Shown here piece by piece: positions 46,261 through 57,287 of a stretch of DNA of 64,000 nt; position 1 is the stretch's first letter; each line of letters begins with the position of its first letter. Source of the stretch: Didymella arachidicola (taxonomy: Eukaryota; Ascomycota; Dothideomycetes; Pleosporales; Didymellaceae); NCBI GenBank assembly GCA_016630955.3, contig CM049999.1:558001-622000 (forward strand), given 5' to 3'. Under the pieces are notes generated by a model, which had not been told where the DNA came from, did no database searches, and saw only the letters and a list, made by a program, of their open reading frames with translations. The translations under genes and the position numbers were made by a program.

Positions 46261-46868
46261 ATGTCGACCAACGGGACTCAGAACCTATCACATGGCAACA
46301 GTGCCTACGTTGCGGAGTTCACGCAGGGCGACTTGGCGCTACCACCCAGTCAAAAGTATGCCGTTTTAACATGCATGGACGCTCGCATTGATCCTGCTGC
46401 AGCATTTGGTACGTATGATTTGTCGTATTCCGTGTGGACCCAGGGTTCACAGAAGGTAGGCATACCGCTCGGTGCGGCCCATGTTATCCGCAACGCTGGC
46501 GCGTCTGCACGCGATGCATTTCGATCGCTCGTCATATCACAGCAGCTACTCGGGACAACAGAAGTACTGCTTGTGAAGCATACAGGCTGTGGTATGCTAA
46601 CATTCGACGACAATACTGCCAAGGGCCTTGTCAGGAAGAACAAGGGCGAAGCTGCAGCCAAAGAGGTCGAACACATTGATTTTTTGACGTTCACCGATCT
46701 CGAGGCAAAAGTCAAGGAAGATGTAGCGTGGCTGAAGAGCAAAGCTATTGAGGAAGGGGTTCGTATCACGGGCTGGGTGTATGAGGTAGGTGCTCAGATC
46801 TTGAAGTGGTGAACTGCGAGGCTGAACTCTACCAGATCGAGACTGGAAAGGCGAGGCAGGTAATTTGA
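46261..46868 (+). CDS. Beta-carbonic anhydrase
   Basis: Three exons, 46261-46408, 46460-46785 and 46836-46868, give 168 residues. The first intron (51 nt, GTACGT to TAG) is a multiple of three and could be read through, but removing it restores the family sequence DPAAAFG followed by IPLGAAHVIRNAGA. Removing the second (50 nt) gives GWVYEIETGKARQVI, as in other fungal beta-class enzymes. Zinc ligands and catalytic dyad are present: C38 and the D40/R42 pair in TCMDARIDP, and His and Cys in KHTGCGM. The enzyme interconverts CO2 and bicarbonate. No targeting sequence is seen, so it is likely cytosolic. The short form matches the small fungal beta class. Confidence 0.9.
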
Positions 46869-47062
46869 GGGCGCGGCCAACAGGAAAACCCGCCTCAGTC
46901 GTGGGCAACCAGGCTTTCTGTTGGTTATTGTCGCATGATTTTTGCCTGTATATGTCTATTTGCTTGCAGAGCAGGTTGATTAACTCAATTTGCTTTGCAG
47001 TAGTTGCTATGGTTTTGCTGTCTCATGCGCCTTATTTCGCGGTGCAAGGGATCCCCATAGTA
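46869..47062. other. Short spacer before the transposon island
   Basis: Last host-like DNA before the island. TA at 47061-47062 is the insertion site of relic OR2. Confidence 0.5.
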
Positions 47063-47366
47063 CCGTACCGGACGGTCATGTGCCTCGGACGGCTACATGC
47101 CCGATCTGCCCCACCAACCACTGCCACTACCACCACCTTTGCCACACAGCGATCACCCTAAATAGAGCCTATTAACGCTGCACTTGCAGCTATAGATGCT
47201 TTAGAACCTAGAGAAAAACTTGTGTATGCTCAAATTGCAAAAAAGCATGGCGTTAAGCCTACAACGCTTAGGCGGCGGCACCAAGGTCTCACCACCTCGC
47301 GCGCGGCCTACCATGAAAACCGGCGAGCTCTCCACCCACAACAGGAGATTAAGCTTATATAATGTA

Positions 47367-49230
47367 ACGTACATGTACAACGAGCGGACCGGTCAACGAG
47401 CGGGCCACTTTTGCCAAGACCACACCAAAACTCCCCCTATTATGGCCCAAAACACTACAAACTGGCGCTGCATAAGGCAAAACAAGCTGTAATATTACTA
47501 AGAGACCTCTTCTACAGCATTCTTGCACGTTCGCGCGTTGTGCCCACTCTCTCCGCACCGTCCACAGCGTCGTTGGGATGGTTCACCTCCTTCAGCCCGA
47601 ACCTGCTTCTTTGCCTTCTTACCATCACTACGCGCGCTAAACTCCTGCAGAGCAGCTATCCGCTGGCCCTCTTCAACCGCAAGGCTTCCCTTAGCTTGAA
47701 TACGCTTTCTTTTGTGCGATTTACGTCGCGTGGCGGCCTTATTAGCCGCTCGAAGCTCAGTAATCTCCTGTTGTGCCAAAACCAGCTTGTGCGCAATAAT
47801 TGCTGCCCCCTTTGAGACCTTCTCAAACGCTTCAACTATAGAGGTTGGTGAGCTATTAACATGCGTCTGAATCCTCTTCTTCACAAGCGTTGATTGCGAC
47901 CCAAATTCCAGGGTATTGCTTGGGGTTTGCGACTGCCAGAGCGGGCTGTTTTGGGGGAGTGGTGGCGATGGGGTGCGCAGCTTCACATCCAGGGCCAATA
48001 TGACGCGATCTGGGGCAAAGGGAGCCAATCCGGCCCCTCGGAACCCTCCTTGAATGTTGCTAGGGGTAATAGCTTTCTTGTGAGCCGCTACAAAGCATGG
48101 GAGGAACTCCTGCTTTGTAATGTGGTTGATCCGGTTGCGCATAAGCTCATTAACCTCAACCCCGTACGCCTTCTTCAGAGGGCCAAAACAACCCACATCA
48201 AGTGGCTGAAGGAGGTGCGATGAGTGCGGAGGCATGCATAGGATCACAATCTTCTGATCCTTGCAGTATTGCGTGAATTCTGGAGTGTTGTGGCTCCCAT
48301 GACCGTCAATAATCAGCAACCGGTGGCTGCCAACAGTGCGCGCCTTTGTATACCTGTCAAAGTGCTTCAACCAGTCAAAACCAAGCTCATTGGTAGTCCA
48401 GCCGTTCTCAGAGATGGCAATACTCCAATCTTGGGGCAGGTTGTTGTCCTTGTACCAGCTGGACTGGTGTTGGCGGGCTTTGAAGATGATGTAGGGTGGA
48501 ATAGCCCATCCTGTGGCATTAATGCCCTCAATGACTGTTACCCACTCCCGGTTGCCTGGCTGGACCTGCTTTGCTCGTCCTAGTTTCTCTGCATCTGTTA
48601 CAACAACTCCGGTGGATATCTGGCCCATCATGAAGCCTGTCTCGTCAAAGTTGTACGTGTCGTTGTCCTGGATGCCATACTTGACTTTGGTAGTAGCTAC
48701 AAGGTTGAACCAGCCCTGTATAACCTCAGGGTCCTCGCAGAGGGCTCGCTTGTAGTCATACTTGCGATTAAAAACTGTTTTGAGCTCCTCCTGACGCGAA
48801 ACAAACCTGCTGGCCCACCTTGGGCCAACAGGGGCCAAACTGCGCTCTTTCAGCAGAGAATTGGCCATATCAGCCACAAATTCAAGCCGGGGGGACTCTC
48901 CTCGCGTAACCAGCTCAAGTATGCGCATAACAATCACCTGCTCCTCAGCGCTGGTTAGATTCCGTAAGTTGGCCATAATATTAACGCGTGAAGGTCGTCC
49001 AGCGCGTCGTTGGTGTAGTGTAGTTCGAGAGACGCTGTAGATAGCTGCAGCGCGTCGCTCTGAGAGATTCGCGTCTTGTTTGAGAGCTTGGAGCGCAAGC
49101 TGTATCTGACGCTCGTTTGACGCGTTAAACTGTACTTGTTGTGGAGGCATTAGTGTAGGGAGGGAGTTTTGGTGTGGTCTTGGCAAAAGTGGCCCGCTCG
49201 TTGACCGGTCCGCTCGTTGTACATGTACGT
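47367..49230 (-). mobile_element. Element 1: intact zinc-knuckle pogo-type transposon
   Basis: The 1,864-bp element is flanked by TA at 47365-47366 and 49231-49232. Its inverted repeats are 69 bp and identical by eye. They start ACGTACATGTAC, then CAACGAGCGGACC and CAACGAGCGGGCC spaced 16 bp apart, then CTTTTGCCAAGACC. It is inserted in OR2: removing it rejoins sequence matching OR1 at the corresponding point (codons for ELIEYIDRISKQG). Confidence 0.95.
47498..49150 (-). CDS. Zinc-knuckle pogo transposase (element 1)
   Basis: Uninterrupted frame of 550 residues from the ATG at 49150; the frame continues upstream through the inverted repeat but without a better start. Features: N-terminal helix-turn-helix (RAAAIYSVSRTTLHQRRAG), then GPRWASRFVSRQEEL in the second DNA-binding half. 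The catalytic residues are D169 (NFDETGF), D282 (DGHGSH) and D318 (LQPLDVGCF), giving DD35D. A basic KSHKRKR stretch and the knuckle CGRCGESGHNARTC follow near the C-terminus. It is the only one of elements 1-3 with no stop, so it could supply transposase to the group. Confidence 0.93.
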   Translation of the reverse strand: MPPQQVQFNASNERQIQLALQALKQDANLSERRAAAIYSVSRTTLHQRRAGRPSRVNIMANLRNLTSAEEQVIVMRILELVTRGESPRLEFVADMANSLLKERSLAPVGPRWASRFVSRQEELKTVFNRKYDYKRALCEDPEVIQGWFNLVATTKVKYGIQDNDTYNFDETGFMMGQISTGVVVTDAEKLGRAKQVQPGNREWVTVIEGINATGWAIPPYIIFKARQHQSSWYKDNNLPQDWSIAISENGWTTNELGFDWLKHFDRYTKARTVGSHRLLIIDGHGSHNTPEFTQYCKDQKIVILCMPPHSSHLLQPLDVGCFGPLKKAYGVEVNELMRNRINHITKQEFLPCFVAAHKKAITPSNIQGGFRGAGLAPFAPDRVILALDVKLRTPSPPLPQNSPLWQSQTPSNTLEFGSQSTLVKKRIQTHVNSSPTSIVEAFEKVSKGAAIIAHKLVLAQQEITELRAANKAATRRKSHKRKRIQAKGSLAVEEGQRIAALQEFSARSDGKKAKKQVRAEGGEPSQRRCGRCGESGHNARTCKNAVEEVS

Positions 49231-49704
49231 TATTAATCGGATTAGCAAGCAAGGGTTACCGCTAAGTAGAGATATGGTACGAAGACTTGCCTCACAGCTT
49301 GCCTAGAAAAAGCTTAGTTACTACTAGGTTGATCGCTTTGTTCAGCGCTATCCTAATCTTCTTAGACTAAGATTAGTTACTATTATAGATCGCAATCGCT
49401 ACAGAGCTAATTTAGAACTTAAGTACAAGCTCTACTTTAAGCTTCTGCGCGACAAACTTAACTAATATAAAGTTAAGCCGCGCTATACCTATAATATAGA
49501 TAAGAAGGGCTTTATAATTAGAGCCTAATCGCGATTAAAGTAGATCTTTTCTAGAGCCTCTCTAGAATCTAGAATTAGAAGGTCTTTAATCTAAGATAGT
49601 AACTAAGACTAGATAATTCTAATTGCTTGCATTTGCGCTAATAGATCTTATCTTAATCTAAGCCTAATCTACTAGGGTTAATTAGGATTAATCTAGAACT
49701 TGTA

Positions 49705-51570
49705 ACGTACCTCACGGGCGAGCCGCCCACACGGGCGAGTCGCCCACTTTTGCCAAGACCCCACCAAAACACTATCACCACTCCAATGCCACCACAACAG
49801 CACCAGCCTAACGCGTTAAAAGAGCGTCAGATACAGCTTGCGCTTTGGGCTCTTGAACAAGACGCAAAGCTCTCTGTGCGACGCGCTGCGGCTATCTACA
49901 ACGCGCCCCGAACTACTCTACGCGACCGACTCGCCGGAAGGGCTTCACGCGTCACTACTATGGCCAACTCACGGAGCCTGACAAACAGTGAGGAGCAGGT
50001 GATTGTTACGCACATACTTGAGCTGGTTGCCCGAGGAGAGTCCCCCCGGCTCGCAGCTGTGACTGATATGGCCAATTATCTGCGAAAGGAGCGCGGTCTG
50101 GCCCCTGTTGGCTCAAACTGGGCCAGTACGTTTGTTTCGCGTTGGGAGGAGCTCAAAGTGGTCTTCAATCACAAGTACGACTACAGGCGAGCCCTCTGTG
50201 AGGACCCGAAGGTCATACAGGACTGGTTCAGCCTTGTAGCTAACATCAAAGCTAAGTATGGTATCCTGGACGACGACACGTACAACTTCGACGAGACAGG
50301 CTTCATGATGGGCCAGATAAGCAGCGGGAAAGTCGTAACAGATGCAGGGAAGCCAGGACGAGCAAAGCAGGTCCAGCCAGGCAACCGGGAGTGGGTAACA
50401 GTTATCCAGGGCATCAATGCTACTGGATGGCCTATTCCGCCCTACATCATCTTCAAAGCGCGCCACCACCAGTCCAACTGGTATAAAGACGACAACCTGC
50501 CCCAAGACTGGGTTATTGCCATCTCTGAGAACGGCTGGACTAACAACGAGCTTGGTTTTGACTGGTTGAAGCACTTTAACAGGCATACAAAGGAACGTAC
50601 TGTTGGAGCCCACCGCATGCTTATTATTGATGGCCACGAGAGCCACAACTCTGCAGGATTCACGCAATACTGCAAGGATCACAAGATTGTACTTTTATGT
50701 ATGCCTCCGCACTCATCGCATCTCCTGCAGCCACTTGATGTGGGTTGTTTTGCCCCTCTGAAGAAGGCGTACGGGGATGAGGTCAATGAGCTCATCCGCA
50801 ACCGGATCACCCACGTCACGAAGCAGGAGTTCCTGCCATGCTTTAAAGCGGCTTACAAGAAAACTATTACTGCCAGCAACATCTAAGGAGGGTTCCGAGG
50901 GGCCGGATTAGTCCCTTTTGACCCGAAACAGGTTATATCAACCCTTGATGTGAAGCTGCGCACTCCGTCACCACCACTCCCCACAAACAACGAGCCCTGG
51001 CAGTCGCAAACCCCAAGCAATACCCTAGAATTTGAGTCGCAATCAACTCTAATTCGAGACAAGTATAGGAGGGAACAGGGCAGTTCGCCCACCTCTGTTC
51101 TCAGTGCGATTGAGCACTACGCAAAGGGGGGAGCTATCCTATCGCATAAGCTTGCGCTGGCACAAAAACGGATCCGTGAGCTTGAAGCAGCCACTGAGGC
51201 TGCTACACGACGCAAATCGCACAAAAGGAAGCGAATTCAGGAGGGAGGATCCCTTCTGGTTGAAGAAGGCCAGCGGCTGGCGGCTCTAGCGGAATTTAGG
51301 GCGCGTCGTGATGGAAAGAAGACAAAGAAGCGGGTGCGCGCTGAAGGAGGTGAACCATCCCAACGACGCTGTGGACGGTGCGGAGAGGGCGGACACAATG
51401 CGCGAACGTGCAAGAGTGAAGTAGAAGTAGTCTCTGAGTGATATTACGACCTGTTCTGCCTTGTGCAGGGCCAGAGTGTGGTGCTTTGTGCCATAACAGG
51501 GTGAGGTTTGGTAGGGTCTTGGCAAAAGTGGGCGACTCGCCCGTGTGGGCGGCTCGCCCGTGAAGTACGT
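49705..51570 (+). mobile_element. Element 2: zinc-knuckle pogo-type transposon, one stop
   Basis: The 1,866-bp element is flanked by TA at 49703-49704 and 51571-51572. The ends differ at one position near the tip (ACGTACCT versus ACGTACTT). Both then carry GGGCGAGCCGCCCAC and GGGCGAGTCGCCCAC spaced 17 bp apart and CTTTTGCCAAGACC. It is inserted in OR2: the flanks (ending AACTTG and resuming GTAAGGCTTTAATC) match consecutive OR1 sequence. Confidence 0.95.
49786..51441 (+). pseudogene. Zinc-knuckle pogo transposase with a single in-frame stop (element 2)
   Basis: From the ATG at 49786 the frame is open to TAA at 50884-50886. It then continues in the same frame to TGA at 51439-51441, 551 codons in all. 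The stop falls in NI-stop-GGFRGAGL, where element 1 has NIQGGFRGAGL. It is therefore a CAA-to-TAA change, a C-to-T at a CpA site, as expected from RIP or ordinary deamination. The catalytic region (NFDETGF, DGHESH, LQPLDVGCF) lies wholly before the stop and the knuckle (CGRCGEGGHNARTC) after it. The truncated product would keep the DDE core but lose the C-terminal fifth. Confidence 0.9.
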
Positions 51571-51724
51571 TAGTTGTAAGGCTTTAATCTACAAATCTAT
51601 CGCGCCTAGATAGTCTTATCCCCCTATAGCTAGTTAAATTATAATATTAGGCTTTAGTAGCTTAAACAGGTGTTTAATTCTACTACTAAAGTAAAAGCTT
51701 AATTGTCTTACTAATTATTAATTA

Positions 51725-53589
51725 ACGTACATCACGGGCGAGCGGCGCACATGGGCGAGCGGCGCACTTTTGCCAAGACCCTACCAAAACACCAACCTCT
51801 ACTAATGCCTCCACAAAAACAACAGACAGACGCGTTAAAAGAAGCTCAGATACAGCTTGCAATCCAAGCTCTTAAACAAGACCCTAATCTCTCTGTTCGA
51901 CGCGCTGCCGCTATCTTCAGCGCCCCTGAAACAACACTACGCGCAAGACGCGCCGGACGACCTTCACGCGTTGATACTACGGCCAACTCACGAAATCTGA
52001 CCAATACTGAAGAGGAGGTGATTGTTACGCATATACTTGAGCTGTCTAAGCAAGGACGGCCTCCCCGGCTTGCAGATGTGACTGATATCGCCAATTCTCT
52101 GCGGAAAGAGCGCGGTTTGGCCCCTGTTGGCTCAAACTGGGCCAGCACGTTCGTTTCGCGTCAGGAGGAGCTCAAAGTGGTCTTTAATCGCAAGTACGAC
52201 TACAAGAGAGCCCTCTGTGAGGATCCTGAGGTTATACAGGGTTAGTTCAACCTTGTAGCTAACACTAAAGCCAAGTATGGCATCCAGGACAACGACACGT
52301 ACAACTTCGACAAGACAGGCTTCATGATAGGCCAGATAAGCTCTAGAGCAGTCGTTACAGCTTCAGAGACCCGTAGACGGGCAAAAGCAGTCCAGCCAGG
52401 CAATCGCGAGTGGGTAACAGTCATCTAGGGCATCAATGCCACAGGGTGGGCAATCCCGCCCTACATCATCTTTAAAGCCCGCCGCCACCAGTCCAACTGG
52501 TACAAAGACGATAACCTGCCCTAGGATTGGACTGTTGCTGTCTCTAAGAACGGCTGGACTACTAACAAGCTTGGTTTTGACTGGTTGAAGCACTTTGACA
52601 GGCATACAAAGACGCGTACTGTTAGTACCTACCGTATGCTGATTTTTGACGGTCATAGGAGCCACAACTCTGCAGAATTCACGCAATACTGTAAGGATCA
52701 CAAGATTATGACCCTATACATGCCTGCGCACTCGTCGCACCTCCTGCAGCCACTTAACGTGGGTTGTTTTGGCCCTCTGAAGAAGGCGTATGGGGATGAG
52801 GTCAATAAGCTCATGCGCAACCGGATTAACCATATTACAAAGCAGGAGTTCCTGCTATGTTTTAAAGCAGCTTACAAGAAAGCCATTACCCCTAGCAACA
52901 TCTAGGGAGGGTTCCGAGGGGCCGGATTAGCTCTATTTAACCCAGATCGCGTTATATCAACCCTAAATGTAAGGCTGCGCACCCTATCGCCACCACTCCC
53001 CCAAAACAGCCCGCTCTGGCAGTCGCAAACCCTAAGCAATACCCTAGAATTTAGGTCGCAATCAACGCTTGTGAAGAAGAGGATTTAGAGGCATGTAGAC
53101 AGCTTACCAACCTCTATAGTTAAAGCGTTTAAGAAGGTCTTAAAGGGGGCAGCAATTGTTGCGCACAAGCTGGCTTTGGCACAACGGGAGAACGCTGCGC
53201 TTCACGCAGCTCTAGCAGCTGCTACAGAACGTAGATCGCGCAAAAGAAGGCATATCCAGACAGAGGGAAGCCTCACGGTTGAAGAGGGCCAGCGGCGGAC
53301 TACTCTATTAGAGTTTAGCGCACGTAGTGATGGAAAGAAGAGGAAGACGCAGGTGCGTGCTGAAGGAGGTGAACCATCCCAACGACGCTGTGGACGGTGC
53401 GGAGAGGGTGGGCACAACGCACGAACGTGCAATAATAGAGCAGAAGAGGTCCCTAAGTAATATTACAGCTTGTTTTGCCTTATGCAGGGCTAATTTGTGG
53501 TGTTCTAGGCCATAATGTAGGTGTTTTTGGTGGGGTCTTGGCAAAAGTGCGCCGCTCGCCCATGTGCGCCGCTCGCCCGTGATGTACGT
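51725..53589 (+). mobile_element. Element 3: decaying zinc-knuckle pogo-type transposon
   Basis: The 1,865-bp element is flanked by TA at 51723-51724 and 53590-53591. Its ends match: ACGTACATCAC, then GGGCGAGCGGCGCAC twice, spaced 17 bp apart, then CTTTTGCCAAGACC. The interior closely resembles elements 1 and 2 but has several stops. Confidence 0.94.
51805..53460 (+). pseudogene. Zinc-knuckle pogo transposase with RIP-like stops (element 3)
   Basis: Same frame as elements 1 and 2 from the ATG at 51805 to TAA at 53458-53460, interrupted by about five TAG codons. Examples are 52243 (QG-stop-FNL, Trp in relatives), near 52426 (before GINA), near 52521 (before DW), 52903 (NI-stop-GGF) and near 53086. 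Each fits TGG-to-TAG or CAG/CAA-to-TAG. Missense changes also hit key positions: NFDKTGF for NFDETGF, DGHRSH, and LQPLNVGCF, where the third catalytic Asp has become Asn. It cannot be active. The zinc knuckle CGRCGEGGHNARTC is intact. Confidence 0.9.
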
Positions 53590-53597
53590 TATAGATA

Positions 53598-55441
53598 ACG
53601 TGTTTCATAAGCGAGTCGCCCACCCAAGCGAGTCGCCCACCTAACGCCGCCAACCCGCCTGCACAGGAACATCGCGCAATGCAACAACAACGCCAGCCTC
53701 TACAGGCACATACTGAATGCGATATACAGCTTACTATCTCTGATTATACCTCAAATCAATTTCAAAGCCTAAGACGCGCTGCTGCAGTCTACAGTGTTCC
53801 CCGAACAACAGTACGCGATCGACGCGCCGGACGACGCTCTCGACGCGACTGCGAGCCGAACTCAAAGCGCCTAACAAAGCTAGAAGAGGAGGCGATTGTT
53901 GAACGTATACTTGAGCAAGATCTACGAGGGATATCCCCATCAAAGCTTCTTGTACAAGATATAGCTGATAGACTGCTCCGCGCACGCGACGCAGAGCCTG
54001 TTGGCAAGAACTGGGTTGACAACTTCATAAAACGCACACCTGAGCTGCAAAAGCGATGGACCCGCCCGTACGATCGCCAGCGAGCTGCCTGCGAGGACCC
54101 GGCGGTTATCCAGCCCTGGTTCACACTTGTTCAGTCGATAAAGGCAAAGTACGGTATTATAGACGAGGACATGTACAACTTTAACGAGTCTGGCTTTCTG
54201 ACGGGCAAGATCTCGTCGCAACTAGTAGTAACGGGCTTAGAGAAGCCTAGGAAGCGCAAGAAACTCCAGCCTGGCGATCGCGAGTGGGTTACCCTGGTAC
54301 AAGGCGTCGGGTCGACGGGGAAGGTTATCCCACCGTTCCTCATCCTCGCAGGCAAGGTTCTTATCTCCAACTGGTTTACTGAGGACCTGCCACGGGACTA
54401 GGTTATTGATGTTAGTCCTACTGGCTGGACTAACAACAATTTGGCGCTTGCCTGGCTTAAACACTTCGACTTGCATGCGAAGCCAGTTAGGGTCTACCGG
54501 CTACTTATAATTGACGGCCATGAGAGCCACTGCTCAGTGGATTTCCAGGATCTCTGCAGAGAGAAGAAGATAATCACTCTCTGTATGCCCCCGCACTCGT
54601 CGCACCTGCTGCAGCCACTTGACGTTGCCTGCTTCTCGCCGCTGAAGCGCTTGTATGGCGACGAGGTTTCGGCCTTGGCACGCAGTCGTGTCTACCATAT
54701 CAACAAGGAAACCTTCCTACCAGCTTTTAAAGCAACGTTTGAGAAGACGTTTACAGCAGAGAACGTTCGCGCAGGCTTTAGAGGTGCTGGGCTAGTCCTA
54801 CACAACCCAGAGGCTGTGCTATCGAAGCTTGATGTGCGCCTGCGCACGCCAACGCCACCAAAACCCAGCGACGTCGCCTGGGAGCCGAAGACACCACGCA
54901 ACGCTCACGAAGTAGAGGAGCAGTCAACTCTGATCCAAAAGCGGATTCAAATTCATCGAGGGTCTCCAGCAAGTTCTTTAGATGAGCAGGTTAAACAGTT
55001 GGCAAAGGGCGCTTAGCAGATAGCTCATAATATGGTGTTAATGCAGGAGGAAATAGGCCGCCTTCGAGACGCTGTAGAAGCGTCTACAAAGCGCAAGACC
55101 CGTAAACGACGTTATATACGCGCAGAGGAGACCCTTACAGTTAGTGAAGTAGCTGACTTAATTGCTGAAAAGGAGGGTAAGGGTCGTAGTGAGGGCGAGA
55201 CGCCTGCGAAGAGGGTGCGCGTTGGGCGACGCTGCGGGGGTTGCGGTAAGATTGGACACAACTCCCGTACCTGCAAGGTAGAAATAGAGGACGTAGATGC
55301 TAGCGATGCGTCTGAATAGCATTAATATACTCTATAAACTGTAGTTAATTGTTGTGGTGTTGCGCAAAGTCGCTGCGTAGGCGGGTTGGCGGCGTTAGGT
55401 GGGCGACTCGCTTGGGTGGGCGACTCGCTTATGAAACACCT
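53598..55441 (+). mobile_element. Element 4: zinc-knuckle pogo-type transposon, two stops
   Basis: The 1,844-bp element is flanked by TA at 53596-53597 and 55442-55443. Left tip ACGTGTTTC and right tip AGGTGTTTC differ at one base. Both ends carry AAGCGAGTCGCCCAC twice, spaced 17 bp apart. Only four bases (TAGA) separate its left TA from the right TA of element 3. Confidence 0.93.
53679..55319 (+). pseudogene. Zinc-knuckle pogo transposase with two in-frame stops (element 4)
   Basis: One frame of 547 codons from the ATG at 53679, broken by TAG at 54399-54401 and TAG at 55014-55016. The first lies in PRD-stop-VIDVS, where relatives have Trp, so it is TGG-to-TAG. The motifs are NFNESGF (Asp-to-Asn at the first acidic position? 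relatives read NFDE), DGHESH, LQPLDVACF and CGGCGKIGHNSRTC. The loss of the first catalytic Asp together with the stops makes this copy dead. Everything outside these points is well preserved, so inactivation is recent. Confidence 0.88.
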
Positions 55442-55452
55442 TAGGAGCTATA

Positions 55453-57285
55453 ACGTGTTCCACCACCAAGTGGGCCACACCAGCAACCGGGCCACCCCAC
55501 CACAGCTGACGCGACGCTCTACACGATAGCAACAATGCCACAACCACAACGCCCTCTGTCGCCTCAAAGACAAGGTAGATGTCTTCTTGCTACTCAAGCG
55601 CTTCAGTTAAAGCAAGTACAAAGCCAGCGTTTGGCGTCGCGGCTATATTCTGTCCCTCGTACGACTCTTCAACGGCGGCTTCAAGGTATCCGCCCTAAAC
55701 ACGAGACTACGCCATACAATCGAAAGCTATCTTCTACTGAGGAGCAGTCTCTTGTACAATGGATCCTAGACCTCGACCGACGAGGCTTTCCACCCCAGGT
55801 TATCGACGTACGACGAATGGCAGACGCTCTACTCGCTAGCCGCGGCCAAGATCCTCCTCCTCCACCTGTAGGCAAGAACTGGGTGTCGCGCTTTGTCAAC
55901 AGCCAGTCTGAGCTACAGACAAAGTGGAATAGGAAGTTCCACAGTCAGCGCGCTTGCTGCGAGGATCCTGTCGCTATCGCAGCGTGGTTCAAGCTCGTAG
56001 AGGAGACGCGGCAGACCTATGGGATACTAGACGCAGACACGTACAACTTTGATGAGACTGGCTTTATGATGGGCGTCGCAGCGACGTCTAAAGTAGTCAC
56101 GAGCTCAGATACAGCAGGTCGCGCTACTGTTATACAGCCAGGTAATAGAGACTGGGTCACGACGATTGAGTGTATCAACGCGTCTGGCTGGTGTCTTCCA
56201 CCGTTCGTGATCCTGTCTGGTAAGCAGCACCAGGCTAGCTGGTACCACCACATCCCTATAGACTGGGTACTTGCTGTATCAAACAATGGCTGGACAACTG
56301 ATCAGCTTGGTGTTGAGTGGATAAAGCACTTTAATAGATATACAGCGCCTCGTACGCATGGAGTCTACCGGCTTCTTATCCTAGATGGCCATAGCAGCCA
56401 CGCTACGCCTGAGTTCGACCAGTTCTGTACAGAGAACAAGATTATCACTCTCTGCATGCCAGCTCATACCTCTCATCTCCTCCAGCCACTTGATGTGAGC
56501 TGCTTCGTGCCGCTCAAGCGTGCGTACGGTCACGAGATCCAGGAGCTCGCCCGCCAAGGCGTCTACCACGTTGACAAGATAGACTTCCTCACGACCTATA
56601 CACGGATCCGGCCAGCAGTATTCACGCAGCAGAACATCCAGGCTGGCTTCCAGGCAACTGGGCTTATCCCTCCCTGTCCAGATCGTGTCCTATCGTCGCT
56701 TACTGTCGTCCGGACGCCGTCTCCACCAGCGACAACAACAGACAATAGCGTCGCATGGACTGCAGAGACGCCACGTACGATAGCGCAGCTTGAGCAGCAG
56801 GCTCGACATGTACAGGACCTGCTTCGTCGCCAGTCGCAGAGCCCAACAAGCCAAGCTATCCGCCAGCTTGTTAAAGGATGCCAGCTTGCTATGAACTCAG
56901 CCACTATACTCGCAGAGGAGAATAGGAAGCTTCGTACGGCTAGTCAGCGCCAGCAACATAGAAGAAATCAGCAGCGTCAGTATATAGCTCGTGGAGGGGC
57001 GCTACAGGCTCAGCAAGGCCAGCAGCTCGCTGTAGAGGCAGAAAGGGTGGTCGCAGAGGTAGAACAAGCTCAGGCTACTCCAGGACGTAAGCGCGCACCA
57101 CCAACGTGTAGCAAGTGTCACGTTCAAGGACACTCAAGGACTCAATGTAGACAGTTATAGCCTGCTTTATTATAAACTACGACTCTATTATCTTGTGTTG
57201 TTGTGGGGCTATCGCGTTGAGCATCGCGTCAGCTGTGGTGGGGTGGCCCGGTTGCTGGTGTGGCCCACTTGGTGGTGGAACACGT
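55453..57285 (+). mobile_element. Element 5: intact, most divergent zinc-knuckle pogo-type transposon
   Basis: The 1,833-bp element is flanked by TA at 55451-55452 and 57286-57287. Its ends match: ACGTGTTCCAC, then CACCAAGTGGGCCAC and CAGCAACCGGGCCAC spaced 17 bp apart. It lies in a RIP-degraded relic: removing it joins GGAGCTA to ACTCTAAATAA, which fits the DGHESHNS coding stretch of relatives. Confidence 0.94.
55535..57160 (+). CDS. Zinc-knuckle pogo transposase (element 5)
   Basis: Uninterrupted frame of 541 residues. The N-terminal helix-turn-helix reads SRLYSVPRTTLQRRLQG, and GKNWVSRFVNSQSEL marks the second DNA-binding half, with a PPPPP insert just before it. Catalytic residues D173 (NFDETGF), D284 (DGHSSH) and D320 (LQPLDVSCF) give DD35D. 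The knuckle CSKCHVQGHSRTQC (C525-C538) lies three residues from the C-terminus, without the acidic tail of the others. It is the least similar of the intact proteins, in step with the least typical end units. Confidence 0.93.
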   Translation: MPQPQRPLSPQRQGRCLLATQALQLKQVQSQRLASRLYSVPRTTLQRRLQGIRPKHETTPYNRKLSSTEEQSLVQWILDLDRRGFPPQVIDVRRMADALLASRGQDPPPPPVGKNWVSRFVNSQSELQTKWNRKFHSQRACCEDPVAIAAWFKLVEETRQTYGILDADTYNFDETGFMMGVAATSKVVTSSDTAGRATVIQPGNRDWVTTIECINASGWCLPPFVILSGKQHQASWYHHIPIDWVLAVSNNGWTTDQLGVEWIKHFNRYTAPRTHGVYRLLILDGHSSHATPEFDQFCTENKIITLCMPAHTSHLLQPLDVSCFVPLKRAYGHEIQELARQGVYHVDKIDFLTTYTRIRPAVFTQQNIQAGFQATGLIPPCPDRVLSSLTVVRTPSPPATTTDNSVAWTAETPRTIAQLEQQARHVQDLLRRQSQSPTSQAIRQLVKGCQLAMNSATILAEENRKLRTASQRQQHRRNQQRQYIARGGALQAQQGQQLAVEAERVVAEVEQAQATPGRKRAPPTCSKCHVQGHSRTQCRQL

Positions 57286-57287
57286 TA

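Larger units (their letters stand above)
47063..51722 (+). mobile_element. OR2: RIP-degraded Fot1/pogo relic, split by later insertions
   Basis: The relic starts after TA at 47061-47062 with CCGTACCGGACGG and the same paired GGACGG units as the left end of OR1. It survives as three pieces, 47063-47364, 49233-49702 and 51573-51722, separated by elements 1 and 2; element 3 adjoins on the right. The pieces align with OR1 read on its coding strand. The first encodes the N-terminal helix-turn-helix region. The second continues from RISKQGLP through the KGFII catalytic region. The third covers the stretch before the second Asp. Changes are overwhelmingly C-to-T/G-to-A, with many stops. The right end was not found. 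Confidence 0.85.
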
